Assembly: GCA_003050645.1 (NCBI GenBank)
Contig: PEBX01000023.1
Location: 1-40,222, forward strand
Direction: 5' to 3'
DNA from: Candidatus Carbonibacillus altaicus
GTDB lineage: Bacteria > Bacillota > Bacilli > Thermicanales > DSM-22653
Length of the DNA stretch: 40,222 bases
Position 1 is the first letter of the stretch, and each line of letters begins with the position of its first letter. This document shows, piece by piece, positions 15,747-24,327 of this stretch. Under the pieces are notes generated by a model, which was given only the letters and a program-made list of their open reading frames with translations, did no database searches and had not been told where the DNA came from. The translations under genes and the position numbers were made by a program.

Positions 15747-16919
15747 TTGCTGCGTTACATGACCGCCGGAGAATCTCATGGCCCGCGTCTTTTGGCGATC
15801 GTAGAGGGCATGCCGAGTCATTTGACTGTAGACGTGCAAAAAATTGATGAGGCACTGGCGCGTCGTCAGAAAGGGTATGGTCGGGGCAAACGTATGATGA
15901 TCGAGCAAGATCGCATTGAAATTTTAAGCGGTGTCCGTCACGGTTACACGACGGGGGCACCGATTACTTTAAGCGTCATGAATCGTGACTTTCAAAGTTG
16001 GGAAAAAGTGATGTCCGTCTATCCGCCGGATGATCCGGAAGCCGGGCAAAGGCGCAGAACGCGTCCCCGCCCGGGGCACGCCGACTTATCCGGTGCCATA
16101 AAATACGGTCATCGCGACGTGCGCGATGTACTGGAACGCTCCAGTGCGCGTGAGACGGCGATGCGGGTTGCGGCAGGGGCGCTTGCCAAACAGCTTTTAG
16201 AGGCGGTCGGGATCGATGTCGTCTCGCACGTTCGTGCGCTCGGCGGTATCGTGAGTACGGTTTCTGTCGATATGCTCTCTCCTCAAGAGATCATGGGTAG
16301 GAGCGAGGCATCTCCGGTGCGCGTTCTCGATCCTGATGCGGAAGCGCGCATCATTGAAAAGATTGATGCGGCCAAAAGCGGTGGTGATACGCTGGGCGGC
16401 GTGGTGGAAGTGATCGCCTACGGTGTGCCGGTTGGACTCGGATCGCATGTGCAATGGGATCGGAAGCTGGATGCGAATATTGCGCAGGCGCTTATGAGTA
16501 TTCAGGCCATCAAAGGTGTTGCCTTTGGGGATGGTTTTGAGCTTGCTTCCCGCCTTGGATCAGAGGCGCATGATCCGATTTACTACGAGGCCGGTCGCGG
16601 CTATTACCGCAAGACGAATCGCGCAGGCGGGTTCGAAGGCGGGATGACGACAGGCATGCCGATCGTCGTTCAAGCTGCCATGAAGCCCATTCCTACGCTG
16701 TACAGCCCGCTACCGAGCGTTGATCTTTTGACCAAAGAAGCAGGCGGTGCTTCGGTGGAGCGTTCGGATGTGACCGCCGTTCCGGCAGCGGCAGTGGTGG
16801 CAGAGTTCGTGCTCGCCTTTGAACTTGCCCGCGCGCTCCTCGAAACATTTCCAGCGGATCGCATCGAGCAGCTCGTCCATTATGTAGAAGAACATCGGCG
16901 GTATACGGAAAGATTTTAA
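15747..16919 (+). CDS. aroC: Chorismate synthase
   Basis: A 390-residue FMN-dependent enzyme converting 5-enolpyruvylshikimate-3-phosphate to chorismate, the branch point for Trp, Tyr, Phe, folate and here MqnA. The N-terminal [11 protein letters not shown], the middle [15 protein letters not shown] and [15 protein letters not shown] are family signatures. TTG 15747 is the start because AAGGGGGG (15733-15740) is 6 nt upstream and the protein then has exactly the usual 390 residues; the frame is open further upstream only by chance. It lies 16 nt after cheR and 20 nt before aroB. Confidence 0.97.
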   Translation: MLRYMTAGESHGPRLLAIVEGMPSHLTVDVQKIDEALARRQKGYGRGKRMMIEQDRIEILSGVRHGYTTGAPITLSVMNRDFQSWEKVMSVYPPDDPEAGQRRRTRPRPGHADLSGAIKYGHRDVRDVLERSSARETAMRVAAGALAKQLLEAVGIDVVSHVRALGGIVSTVSVDMLSPQEIMGRSEASPVRVLDPDAEARIIEKIDAAKSGGDTLGGVVEVIAYGVPVGLGSHVQWDRKLDANIAQALMSIQAIKGVAFGDGFELASRLGSEAHDPIYYEAGRGYYRKTNRAGGFEGGMTTGMPIVVQAAMKPIPTLYSPLPSVDLLTKEAGGASVERSDVTAVPAAAVVAEFVLAFELARALLETFPADRIEQLVHYVEEHRRYTERF

Positions 16920-16939
16920 TAAGGGCAGGGGATCGTTCG

Positions 16940-18184
16940 ATGGCACCATACGATCTGGATCAGATGAAAGCGCGGATGGTACTGCGTCCGCTTGATTTAT
17001 CGCTGGATAAAGTCGGAGATGAAGCGCAACCACCTGCGCTCACTGTTTCAGAAGGACAGAAATACCCTATAGAGGAACGGCTGGATATCGTAACAAAAAA
17101 CAGCGTGTATCCGGTCATCATCGGTCAGGACGTGCTCTCCCGCATCGGAATGTACATGGTCGATCTTCTGCATTATGAACCGTCCCGACATAACGTGCTG
17201 ATCCTGACGGACGAGAAGGTGGCACCGTATTATGTATCCCCTGTCGAAGAGAGTCTCCAAAAAGCCGGGTTTCGGTTTTTAACCGTCGTTCGTCCCGCGG
17301 GTGAGCAGGAAAAGCGTCTCGCAGCGGTGGAAGAGATCATCTCCCATATGATCCGCTACGGTTTGGATCGCTCCGGTGTGCTTTTGGCGCTGGGTGGTGG
17401 GGTGATCGGCGACCTGGGTGGTTTTATCGCCGCCACATATATGCGAGGCATTGATTTTATTCAGATTCCGACTACCGTCCTGGCCCATGATTCAAGTGTG
17501 GGTGGGAAAGTGGCTGTGAATCATCCGTTAGGAAAAAATATGATCGGTGCATTTTATCCGCCGAGGGCCGTTTTTTACGATATGCTGACGTTTCGGACGC
17601 TCCCATCCCGTGAAATATGCGCCGGATATGCAGAGCTTATCAAACATGCGCTCATCTCCGGCGAACGTTTTTATACCGAGCTTATCCGATCGCGTGAAGT
17701 GCTCCTTCGTCTTTGCGATCAGAGGGTGGAGGAGGCAGACTGGCCGATTCTTACCCATCTTCTCTCGCGCGGCATTGCCGTGAAAAAGGCAGTCGTGGAG
17801 CGTGATGAGCGGGAGACAAGCGGAGAGCGCGAGGCGCTCAATATCGGGCATACCGTCGCCCATGCTCTCGAACTTACGCTCGGTTATGGTACACTTTTAC
17901 ACGGGGAAGCGGTGGCCATCGGACTCGTCGTCGAGACAGAACTCGCCCTGCGACTCGGTCTCGCCGATGCTTCTTTTTTAGCACAGCTCGAAACGGATTT
18001 GACCTCCTTGCGTCTACCGACCAAAGTTCCGCCTGACGTTACCACGGAGGCGCTCGTTCAGGCGATGTTAGCCGACAAAAAAAACCGTCATGCATCGATC
18101 CATTTTGCTCTGCTTAGAGCACCCGGACGGGTCCTGCGCGTGGGTCTTGCACCGGATGATGTGAGGACACTCTTGGAAAAATAA
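16940..18184 (+). CDS. aroB: 3-dehydroquinate synthase with an N-terminal extension
   Basis: A 414-residue NAD- and metal-dependent enzyme of the shikimate pathway; most relatives have about 360. The catalytic domain starts near residue 48 (RLDIVTKNSVYPVIIG). It shows ALGGGVIGDLGGFIAATYMRG, the metal-binding regions NIGHTVAHALE and LLHGEAVAIG, and the conserved KNMIGAFYPP. The first 47 residues form an extra segment (DLDQMKARMVLRPLDLSL) with no family match. The start at ATG 16940 has a good ribosome binding site (AGGGGA, 16927-16932), so the extension seems real. No aroH follows, unlike B. subtilis. Confidence 0.93.
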   Translation: MAPYDLDQMKARMVLRPLDLSLDKVGDEAQPPALTVSEGQKYPIEERLDIVTKNSVYPVIIGQDVLSRIGMYMVDLLHYEPSRHNVLILTDEKVAPYYVSPVEESLQKAGFRFLTVVRPAGEQEKRLAAVEEIISHMIRYGLDRSGVLLALGGGVIGDLGGFIAATYMRGIDFIQIPTTVLAHDSSVGGKVAVNHPLGKNMIGAFYPPRAVFYDMLTFRTLPSREICAGYAELIKHALISGERFYTELIRSREVLLRLCDQRVEEADWPILTHLLSRGIAVKKAVVERDERETSGEREALNIGHTVAHALELTLGYGTLLHGEAVAIGLVVETELALRLGLADASFLAQLETDLTSLRLPTKVPPDVTTEALVQAMLADKKNRHASIHFALLRAPGRVLRVGLAPDDVRTLLEK

Positions 18185-18289
18185 TGTCAAACAGTACCGT
18201 GAAGATGACAGCTTTCTAGGTGGGTCAGTAAACATTAGATTAAATAATGTGCAATATACACATATATCACGCATATCTAACAGGGATCA

Positions 18290-18318
18290 TTGACAGATCC
18301 CGCCAATCCTTTTACAAT
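18290..18318 (+). promoter_or_regulatory. Sigma-A promoter of the trp operon
   Basis: TTGACA (18290-18295), a 17-nt spacer and TACAAT (18313-18318) give a near-perfect vegetative promoter. The predicted transcript starts near 18325 and has a leader of about 290 nt before trpE. Confidence 0.9.
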
Positions 18319-18356
18319 AGTTACGTATACAATTGTTTCGTATACAGTAGTTTCAT
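18312..18356 (+). repeat. Three 15-nt tandem repeats overlapping the trp -10 element
   Basis: Units at 18312-18326 (ttacaatagttacgt), 18327-18341 (atacaattgtttcgt) and 18342-18356 (atacagtagtttcat). The first unit contains the promoter -10 TACAAT and the second a copy of it without a -35. Inverted gtatac elements could also form a small hairpin at the start of the transcript. Confidence 0.75.
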
Positions 18357-18361
18357 CTATG

Positions 18362-18402
18362 CTTGCCATCATTGTATTGCTACTATGATGGGAGCGAGCA
18401 AG
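18362..18402 (+). promoter_or_regulatory. 5' stem-loop of the trp leader
   Basis: CCATCAT (18366-18372) pairs with ATGATGG (18385-18391) across a 12-nt loop, and CTTG (18362-18365) pairs with CAAG (18399-18402). This leaves a one-sided internal loop (18392-18398) that holds two GAG triplets. The B. subtilis trp leader has a 5' stem-loop with an internal loop that helps TRAP bind; a similar role here is inference. Confidence 0.65.
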
Positions 18403-18416
18403 TTGGGTGTACAGAT

Positions 18417-18474
18417 GAGATGAGAGCAGTTGAGCTTGAATGAGACGAGACAAGATGAGACGAGATGAGACGAG
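18417..18474 (+). promoter_or_regulatory. TRAP-binding GAG triplet array in the trp leader
   Basis: Triplets start at 18417, 18422, 18427, 18432, 18437, 18442, 18447, 18452, 18457, 18462, 18467 and 18472, an exact 5-nt period with 2-nt spacers. Nine of the twelve are GAG; the others are CAG (18427), TGA (18437) and AAG (18452). TRAP binds (G/U)AG triplets with 2-3 nt spacers, one per subunit of an 11-mer, and mtrB is in this window. Eleven or twelve positions fit one ring. Confidence 0.92.
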
Positions 18475-18591
18475 GGATCGGGTTTGGCAGACGACGGTTT
18501 TCTTACAACCGAAGCCCCATCCCATCCTCATACTCATAAAGGTGCTCATAGTCTATCTTTTTGCCTATACCTTCGTCCATTCAAGCGCAAC
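18429..18591 (+). promoter_or_regulatory. Antiterminator helix of the trp leader
   Basis: The strand 18429-18449 pairs with 18572-18591: GTTG/CAAC (4 bp), an A-G mismatch, GCTTGAATG/CATTCAAGC (9 bp), a bulged A (18443) and GACGAG/TTCGTC (6 bp, one G-U). The 5' strand contains five triplet positions of the TRAP array; the 3' strand takes away the first bases of the terminator stem. TRAP binding and this helix are therefore mutually exclusive. Confidence 0.8.
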
Positions 18592-18617
18592 CTCGCACAG
18601 AGAGGAGCGCTTTTTTT
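18583..18617 (+). terminator. trp attenuator terminator, overlapping the trpE ribosome binding site
   Basis: AAGCGC (18583-18588) pairs with GCGCTT (18607-18612) and CCTC (18591-18594) with GAGG (18602-18605), with a 7-nt loop and a small AA/A internal loop. Seven T follow (18611-18617). The trpE ribosome binding site GAGGAG (18602-18607) is the 3' strand, and ATG 18619 follows the T-run by one base. The hairpin could both stop transcription and hide the ribosome binding site. Confidence 0.88.
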
Positions 18618-18618
18618 G

Positions 18619-20106
18619 ATGTCGTCTGACGTTGGTCGAAAGCTTATCCTGTATCCGCTCGCGGAAGAGATCGTCTTTGACCACCTGACACCGATCAGCG
18701 TGATGTATGCGCTAAAGGAACGCCGACCGACACTTTTAGAAAGTGTTGAGAACGGTTCGGTCTGGGCGCGTTATTCGTATCTTGCTTTTGATCCTATTTT
18801 AACCTGGAAGAGTACAGAGAGCGGTGCAGCGCTTAAAGAGGATCTTGCAGCATGGCTCACACGCTGGCACGTCGAGCCGCTTGATACGTCTTACGGACTT
18901 ACTTCGCCGCTAATCGGCGGGGCGATCGGGGCCATGGCCTTTGAAGGTGCGACAGGGGGAGCCTCCGGTAAAAAGCCAACTGCCCATTTTTTCCTGCCGC
19001 GTTATTTGCTCATCTTTGATCACGGTAAGCAGCGCCTCTGGCTTTTGACCTATCTGGTGCGCGAAGAGGCCTCATCCCCACGCCCGGAAGATGCGGATCT
19101 GCGTGCGGCTAGGAGAGCTTTGCAGGCGCTTCGCGAGACGATTCTGAAGAGTCCACCGCCCCCTGCACTGACCATCAGTGGTCAGCTATTTGCGGAAGAA
19201 AGTCGGGTGTATGACCCTTACCTGAACGTTTGCGCCAATATGACGCACGATGCGTTTATCTCTGCGGTATCTTCCATCAAAGATGCCATAGCCCGCGGAG
19301 AGGTCGAACAGGTCGTGCTTTCCCAACGCTTTTCACTCGAACTTCACGCCGATGTGCTCACTGTCTACCGGTATTTGCGTGCGCTTAATCCTTCGCCTTA
19401 CATGTATATCCTCGATCTGGATGAAGACATTTACGTCGGTTCTTCGCCGGAGGTTCTTTTAAAAGTGACTGCGGGCCAGATGGTGACGCGCCCGATCGCT
19501 GGCACGCGGCCACGCGGGAAAACCGAGGAGGAAGACGCAGCGCGCATCGCCGAACTTCTAGCCGATCCGAAAGAGCAAAGCGAACACGATCAGCTCCTCG
19601 CCCTGGCCCGATCCGATTTCGGGGCCGTCGCAAAACCCGGATCGGTGCGCGTCGGGGAGTACATGGCTCTGGAAAAATATTCGCATGTGATACATCTCGT
19701 GTCGCATGTCGAAGGCGAACTGGATGCATCGCACACCAGTCTGGATGCACTGTTTCATCTTTTCCCGGCCGGAACCGTCTCTGGTGCACCGCGGGAGAAG
19801 GCTTTTGAATATATCAAACGCTATGAGACGGATCCGCGCGGTGTCTACGGCGGGGCGATCGGCTGGATCAGCCCGGGCGGAGACCTCGATCTGGCCATTG
19901 CCATTCGCACCATTCATATCGAAAGGCCTGGAGATTCCCATGAGAATCTGACCCCTCCGCTCCGCGCACACGTGCAGGCCGGTGCAGGGATCGTCGGAGC
20001 GTCACGCCCAGAGACGGAGTATGAAGAGACGAGAAATAAAGCGCGCGCACTGCTCGTTGCGATGCGCTTAGCAGAGAAAGAGGGAGAACAATGCGTGCAT
20101 ATTTAA
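18619..20106 (+). CDS. trpE: Anthranilate synthase component I
   Basis: A 495-residue enzyme converting chorismate to anthranilate with glutamine-derived ammonia. The N-terminal LLES (residues 39-42) followed ten residues later by Ser53 is the tryptophan feedback site. The C-terminal chorismate-binding half has PSPYMYILDL, GSSPEVLLKV, RPIAGTRPRGKTEEED and AGAGIVGAS. ATG 18619 gives the normal length; the frame stays open back to 18484 only because no stop happens to occur in the leader. The ribosome binding site GAGGAG lies in the attenuator hairpin. trpE overlaps trpD by 16 nt. There is no trpG in the operon, as in B. subtilis. Confidence 0.96.
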   Translation: MSSDVGRKLILYPLAEEIVFDHLTPISVMYALKERRPTLLESVENGSVWARYSYLAFDPILTWKSTESGAALKEDLAAWLTRWHVEPLDTSYGLTSPLIGGAIGAMAFEGATGGASGKKPTAHFFLPRYLLIFDHGKQRLWLLTYLVREEASSPRPEDADLRAARRALQALRETILKSPPPPALTISGQLFAEESRVYDPYLNVCANMTHDAFISAVSSIKDAIARGEVEQVVLSQRFSLELHADVLTVYRYLRALNPSPYMYILDLDEDIYVGSSPEVLLKVTAGQMVTRPIAGTRPRGKTEEEDAARIAELLADPKEQSEHDQLLALARSDFGAVAKPGSVRVGEYMALEKYSHVIHLVSHVEGELDASHTSLDALFHLFPAGTVSGAPREKAFEYIKRYETDPRGVYGGAIGWISPGGDLDLAIAIRTIHIERPGDSHENLTPPLRAHVQAGAGIVGASRPETEYEETRNKARALLVAMRLAEKEGEQCVHI

Positions 20107-21173
20107 ACCGGCTTGTTCAACGAGAAACGCTTCGCAAGGAGGAAGCGCGCCTTTTGATGGACGCGCTCGTCACCGAAGATTGGGATCCTGCCCAGGTCGG
20201 TGCCCTTTTCGGTCTTTTGCGCGGGCGTGGAGAGACGGCAGAAGAGATCGCCGGGTTTGCCGAGAGTTTAAGAGCGCGGGCGCGTTCGGTCAGTGCCCCT
20301 GAGGATGCGGTCGATACGGCGGGGACGGGTGGTGATGGCGCGCGTACCTACAACGTTTCTACAGCTGCGGCCCTCCTTGCTGCGAGTGCCGGTATACCGG
20401 TCGTCAAACACGGCAATCGTGCTGTATCCAGCCGTTCCGGTAGCGCGGATGTGCTGGAGGCGCTGGGCATCCCGGTCGGGCTGGAGCCGGAAGAAGCCGC
20501 GATTGAGATGCGCACGCGCGGGTTTGCCTTTCTCTTTGCCCCGACGTATCATCCGGCGCTCGGACGGCTGCAAGGGGTGCGCCGCTCGCTCGGTATTCCG
20601 ACGGTGATGAACCTGTTAGGACCGCTCGTAAACCCTGCCCACGTCAGACGGCAAGTGTTGGGCGTGGCCGATCGCAGTTATCAGCTGACCATCGCCCGGT
20701 CGCTCTTGTCCCTCGGGGTAAAACGAGCGCTTGTCGTCTCGTCCGATGACGGTCTCGATGAACTGAGCGTATCTGGTGTGACCCGGGTCGTTGAAATAAA
20801 AGACGACGCGCTTCTGACGTATGACCTAACACCGCAAGCGCTGGGTCTTCCGCTCTTCCCACAGGGGAGTTATTCAGCAGGTGAGGCGAAAGACAACGCC
20901 GAGATCATACGCTCCCTATTTTTCTCACATGGGGAAGAGATGAACGCGGATCTTGCACTCCTTCTCGCCAATGCCGGTGCTACTTTTTACGTCGCTGGGC
21001 GGGTAGATAGTTTAAAAGAAGGGGTGCGTCTGGCCGGGGAGACGCTTTCAGCCGGCCGGGCGGCTGCTTTTCTTGAAAGTTATGAGAAGGTCACGGTGCG
21101 CGCCGCGTCTCAGAGTGCACGAGATGTCCAGGGAGAACAGGAAGTTTCGCAAATTCGGGAAGATAAAAATTGA
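20091..21173 (+). CDS. trpD: Anthranilate phosphoribosyltransferase
   Basis: A 360-residue enzyme transferring phosphoribose from PRPP to anthranilate. The PRPP-binding motif GTGGD is at residues 78-82, with NVST (88-91) and KHGNR (106-110), then SSRSGSADVLEALG. The start ATG 20091 lies in the end of trpE (16-nt overlap), with GAGGGAGAACA just upstream, indicating translational coupling. The last 25 residues are polar and go beyond the usual fold. Length is slightly above the family mean. Confidence 0.97.
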   Translation: MRAYLNRLVQRETLRKEEARLLMDALVTEDWDPAQVGALFGLLRGRGETAEEIAGFAESLRARARSVSAPEDAVDTAGTGGDGARTYNVSTAAALLAASAGIPVVKHGNRAVSSRSGSADVLEALGIPVGLEPEEAAIEMRTRGFAFLFAPTYHPALGRLQGVRRSLGIPTVMNLLGPLVNPAHVRRQVLGVADRSYQLTIARSLLSLGVKRALVVSSDDGLDELSVSGVTRVVEIKDDALLTYDLTPQALGLPLFPQGSYSAGEAKDNAEIIRSLFFSHGEEMNADLALLLANAGATFYVAGRVDSLKEGVRLAGETLSAGRAAAFLESYEKVTVRAASQSARDVQGEQEVSQIREDKN

Positions 21174-21197
21174 TAGGTCTAAAAGGAGCGCAGCGCT

Positions 21198-22076
21198 TTG
21201 CTTGAACAAATTTTAAAACAAAAAGAAAAAGAAGTCGTCGCCCTGCATGAACGTTATGGTTCGGACCTTCGGGCGCGGGCGGAAGCATATGTTTTTTCAA
21301 CGGATGAATCGTCGAAAGCTGGAGCGTTGACGGCTGGACCGTCGGAAAGAACGGAGGGCCGCTCGCTTAAACGGGCGCTTAAGAGCGTAGCAGAAGGTTC
21401 CGATATTCCGGCTCTGATTGCGGAGATTAAACGCAAAAGTCCTTCCAAAGGCGTGCTGCGGGAAGCGTTTGATCCACTCAAAATTGCCCTTGACTACGAG
21501 ACGGCACACGTCCAGGCCATTTCGGTTTTAACTGACGTTCCTTTTTTTGCGGGTGATCCAGCTTTTGTGTCGCTGGTTAAAAGGGTTACGCGCGTGCCTG
21601 TCTTACGCAAAGATTTTATAATCGACAGCATCCAGCTTTATGAATCGGTTTTAATCGGTGCCGATGCCGTGCTGCTCATCGTCCGAGCACTAAACGAGGA
21701 ACAACTTTTTACGCTTTATACTGAAGCCAGACGGCTTCATCTGGACGTTCTCGTCGAAGTGCACGATCTTCCGGAACTTAAGCGCGCACTTCTTTTACCG
21801 GATGCGGTGATCGGTATGAACAATCGCAACCTCAATACGTTTGAGACGACACTTGAGACGACTTATGAGCTTTTACCGCATGTTCCGAAAGATCGCCTCA
21901 TCGTAAGCGAAAGCGGTATTCGTACCCATGAAGAGATGCGCATGTTGAAACAACGCGGTGTGCACGGCGTGCTGGTCGGGGAGACGTTGATGCGTGCGTC
22001 CGATCTGGTGCAGGCTGTTTATAAGCTGCGCCATGGCCACAGCACAGGTGCTCACGGTGCTGCCACCAGTACGTGA
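21198..22076 (+). CDS. trpC: Indole-3-glycerol phosphate synthase
   Basis: A 292-residue TIM barrel that closes the indole ring. It has LIAEIKRKSPSKG (residues 73-85), VLRKDFIIDSIQLYES, MNNRNLNTF and SESGIRTHEE, all usual active-site segments. The N-terminal helix region carries an insertion of about 20 residues rich in Ser, Gly and Ala (near 36-56), encoded by a degenerate repeat. The start is TTG 21198, 9 nt after AAAAGGAG (21181-21188). The C-terminal end has a short polar tail. It is 24 nt after trpD. Confidence 0.96.
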   Translation: MLEQILKQKEKEVVALHERYGSDLRARAEAYVFSTDESSKAGALTAGPSERTEGRSLKRALKSVAEGSDIPALIAEIKRKSPSKGVLREAFDPLKIALDYETAHVQAISVLTDVPFFAGDPAFVSLVKRVTRVPVLRKDFIIDSIQLYESVLIGADAVLLIVRALNEEQLFTLYTEARRLHLDVLVEVHDLPELKRALLLPDAVIGMNNRNLNTFETTLETTYELLPHVPKDRLIVSESGIRTHEEMRMLKQRGVHGVLVGETLMRASDLVQAVYKLRHGHSTGAHGAATST

Positions 22077-22156
22077 GGTGACATCCAAAAGCATGACGGG
22101 ACCGCTCACTGTTAAAAAAACGCATCACTCAAGATAGATGGATTAGGATGAAAGCG

Positions 22157-22876
22157 ATGACGGGTCTTTTGGAGGAGACGCCACTTAGACACGGACTGCC
22201 GACCGTTAAAATATGCGGTATTACGTTGCAAGAAACGCTTGATGCCATTGAAGCACTCTCTCAACCACCCGAATACATCGGATTTGTTTTTGCACCAAGC
22301 CGCCGAGAAGTCACGCCGGACGTTTTTTCAACATTTCGCTTGGGAACGCTTAAAAGTCGCAAAGTCGGTGTATTTGTACAGCCGTCCTTAGAGCGCATCG
22401 ATAAAGTTTTGGAGCACGGTGAGCTGGATGTGATCCAACTAAGTGGAGATGAGCCGGAGTCATTTGTAAGGGCAGTACGTGAACGATACCGGCTGCCGGT
22501 CATCAAAACGTACCGGCCGGAGGCTCTCACGCCGGGACGTGCATCTGAACCTTCATCGACTTCATCGAATCAAAGTCTTTTTCCGGAGTCCGATGTCGTC
22601 TTACTCGACACGTCCTTACCCGGGCACTACGGCGGCACGGGGAAGACGTTTGACTGGATGCACATCGAACGATGGCGCGCGCTTACCATAAGATTAGAAA
22701 AGCCGCTCTGGGTCGCAGGCGGCATCACACCGGATAACGTATCCATGCTCCTCAGTCGCTATGATGTGGACGGTGTCGATGTCTCATCTGGCGTGGAGAC
22801 GGATGGGAAAAAAGATATACAAAAAATAAAGACACTTCTTTCGGTCGTACGCTCTGTACGCAGATTACACAGATGA
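22157..22876 (+). CDS. trpF: Phosphoribosylanthranilate isomerase
   Basis: A 239-residue TIM barrel that isomerises phosphoribosylanthranilate. KICGIT sits near residue 18 and holds the catalytic Cys; DTSLPGHYGGTGKTFDW and WVAGGITPDNV form the phosphate site. A Ser/Pro-rich insertion (GRASEPSSTSSNQS) interrupts the region before the VVLLDTS strand, making the protein longer than average (about 210). ATG 22157 has AGGA 8 nt upstream; ATG 22148 would put the ribosome binding site too close. A separate trpF, not fused to trpC, agrees with Bacillales. Confidence 0.94.
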   Translation: MTGLLEETPLRHGLPTVKICGITLQETLDAIEALSQPPEYIGFVFAPSRREVTPDVFSTFRLGTLKSRKVGVFVQPSLERIDKVLEHGELDVIQLSGDEPESFVRAVRERYRLPVIKTYRPEALTPGRASEPSSTSSNQSLFPESDVVLLDTSLPGHYGGTGKTFDWMHIERWRALTIRLEKPLWVAGGITPDNVSMLLSRYDVDGVDVSSGVETDGKKDIQKIKTLLSVVRSVRRLHR

Positions 22877-23037
22877 AGTACGCCATGCGATCAGAGCCAT
22901 GCGTCCAGGCCCACGTTTTGGTACACTCAAAGATCTCAACACAATGATCGGAATCGTCCAAGCAGTTTATGGAACCTTGTCACAAAGGACATGCAGTTTC
23001 ACGTTCTTTTTTGAATTTATCTTAAGGAGGCGGCAAG

Positions 23038-24324
23038 ATGCATTCACACACGCCGGCGCCGGATCTTTCGGCAAACGAGGAGCGGGCAGCGCGAGCACTT
23101 AAGTATTTGCAAGACGTTCGTCCGCTCCCGCCGCAAGAACTTCAGAACCTTCCCGATGACCATGGGCATTTCGGTTCGTTTGGTGGACAATATGTGCCCG
23201 AGACGCTCATGGCCGCGCTTTATGAACTGGACGCGGCGCGTCGCACGATCATGTCTACGCCTGCCTATCAGGATGCGTTGCGGGCACTTCTTACCGATTA
23301 TGTCGGACGCCCGACACCGGTTACGTATGCTGCGCGCTTAAGCGAAGCATACGGCGGGGAGATCTATCTTAAAAGAGAGGACTTAAACCACACCGGCGCG
23401 CACAAGATCAATAATGCGCTGGGGCAGGCGCTCCTCGCACAAAAAATGGGGAAACGTAAACTCATTGCCGAAACGGGGGCCGGACAGCACGGTGTTGCCT
23501 CGGCTACGGCCGCCGCTCTGCTCGGTCTATCCTGTACGGTTTTTATGGGTGAAGAAGATATGAAGCGTCAGGAACTCAATGTTTTCCGCATGCGCCTTTT
23601 AGGTGCGGAAGTTGTTCCCGTACGGAGTGGTACACGCACCTTGAAAGAAGCGGTCAATGAAGCGATCCGCACCTGGGTGCAAAATGTAGAAGATACTTTT
23701 TATCTGCTCGGTTCCGCGGTCGGACCCCATCCGTATCCGCTTATCGTCAGAGATCTGCAGCGCGTGATCGGTGATGAAGCACGCGCCCAGATGCTCTCCT
23801 CACTCGGAAGACTCCCGCAAGTTGTGCTTGCTGCGGTCGGCGGTGGCTCGAATGCGATCGGGATGTTTTACCCTTTTTTAAGCGATCCGGTCGGTTTAAT
23901 CGGTGTGGAAGCAGCGGGCGAGGGGATCGAGAGCGGCAAACACGCATCTGCCGTAAACGGCGGTAGTGCGGGTGTTTTGCACGGGGCCTATTCGTTTATT
24001 TTGCAGGATGCGGAAGGGCATATTCTACCGGCCCACTCGATTTCTGCCGGTTTGGATTACCCGGGTGTCGGACCGGAACATGCTTATCTCGCGCACACCG
24101 GTCGCGTTTTTTATACGGCTGTCACCGATCAGGAAGCGATGGAAGCCGTGTACGATCTAACCCGTCTGGAAGGCATACTGCCGGCGATCGAAAGCGCCCA
24201 TGCGCTTGCTTTTGCTAAAATAATTGCTTCCTCGACATCGGGGCCCATCCTTATCAATATTTCCGGCCGGGGCGATAAAGATATTGATACGCTCATGGCG
24301 CATGATGCAAAGAGAGGTGTATAA
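23038..24324 (+). CDS. trpB: Tryptophan synthase beta chain
   Basis: A 428-residue PLP enzyme joining indole and serine. The PLP lysine is Lys123 in [16 protein letters not shown], with the phosphate-binding [10 protein letters not shown] and the signature [17 protein letters not shown]. The first 40 residues precede the conserved [14 protein letters not shown], about 25-30 more than usual. The start ATG 23038 has a strong AAGGAGG with 7-nt spacing. It follows trpF after 161 nt and is 3 nt from trpA. Confidence 0.98.
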   Translation: MHSHTPAPDLSANEERAARALKYLQDVRPLPPQELQNLPDDHGHFGSFGGQYVPETLMAALYELDAARRTIMSTPAYQDALRALLTDYVGRPTPVTYAARLSEAYGGEIYLKREDLNHTGAHKINNALGQALLAQKMGKRKLIAETGAGQHGVASATAAALLGLSCTVFMGEEDMKRQELNVFRMRLLGAEVVPVRSGTRTLKEAVNEAIRTWVQNVEDTFYLLGSAVGPHPYPLIVRDLQRVIGDEARAQMLSSLGRLPQVVLAAVGGGSNAIGMFYPFLSDPVGLIGVEAAGEGIESGKHASAVNGGSAGVLHGAYSFILQDAEGHILPAHSISAGLDYPGVGPEHAYLAHTGRVFYTAVTDQEAMEAVYDLTRLEGILPAIESAHALAFAKIIASSTSGPILINISGRGDKDIDTLMAHDAKRGV

Positions 24325-24327
24325 GGC

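Larger units (their letters stand above)
18185..18618 (+). other. 434-nt trp leader region between aroB and trpE
   Basis: No gene lies here. The region has a sigma-A promoter (18290-18318), three 15-nt repeats (18312-18356), a 5' stem-loop (18362-18402), a TRAP-binding array (18417-18474), an antiterminator helix and a terminator (18583-18617), each described separately. A hairpin with arms 18474-18482 and 18515-18523 (GGGAT-C-GGG / CCC-C-ATCCC), enclosing a CGGTT/AACCG stem, fills the loop of the antiterminator. The first ~100 nt after aroB (18185-18285) are AT-rich with nothing obvious. Confidence 0.85.

Noticed and set aside
18484-18618. A 45-residue N-terminal extension or leader peptide fused to TrpE
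   Set aside because: The frame starts at TTG with no ribosome binding site, crosses the antiterminator and terminator, and has no Trp-codon run. ATG 18619 gives the normal TrpE length.
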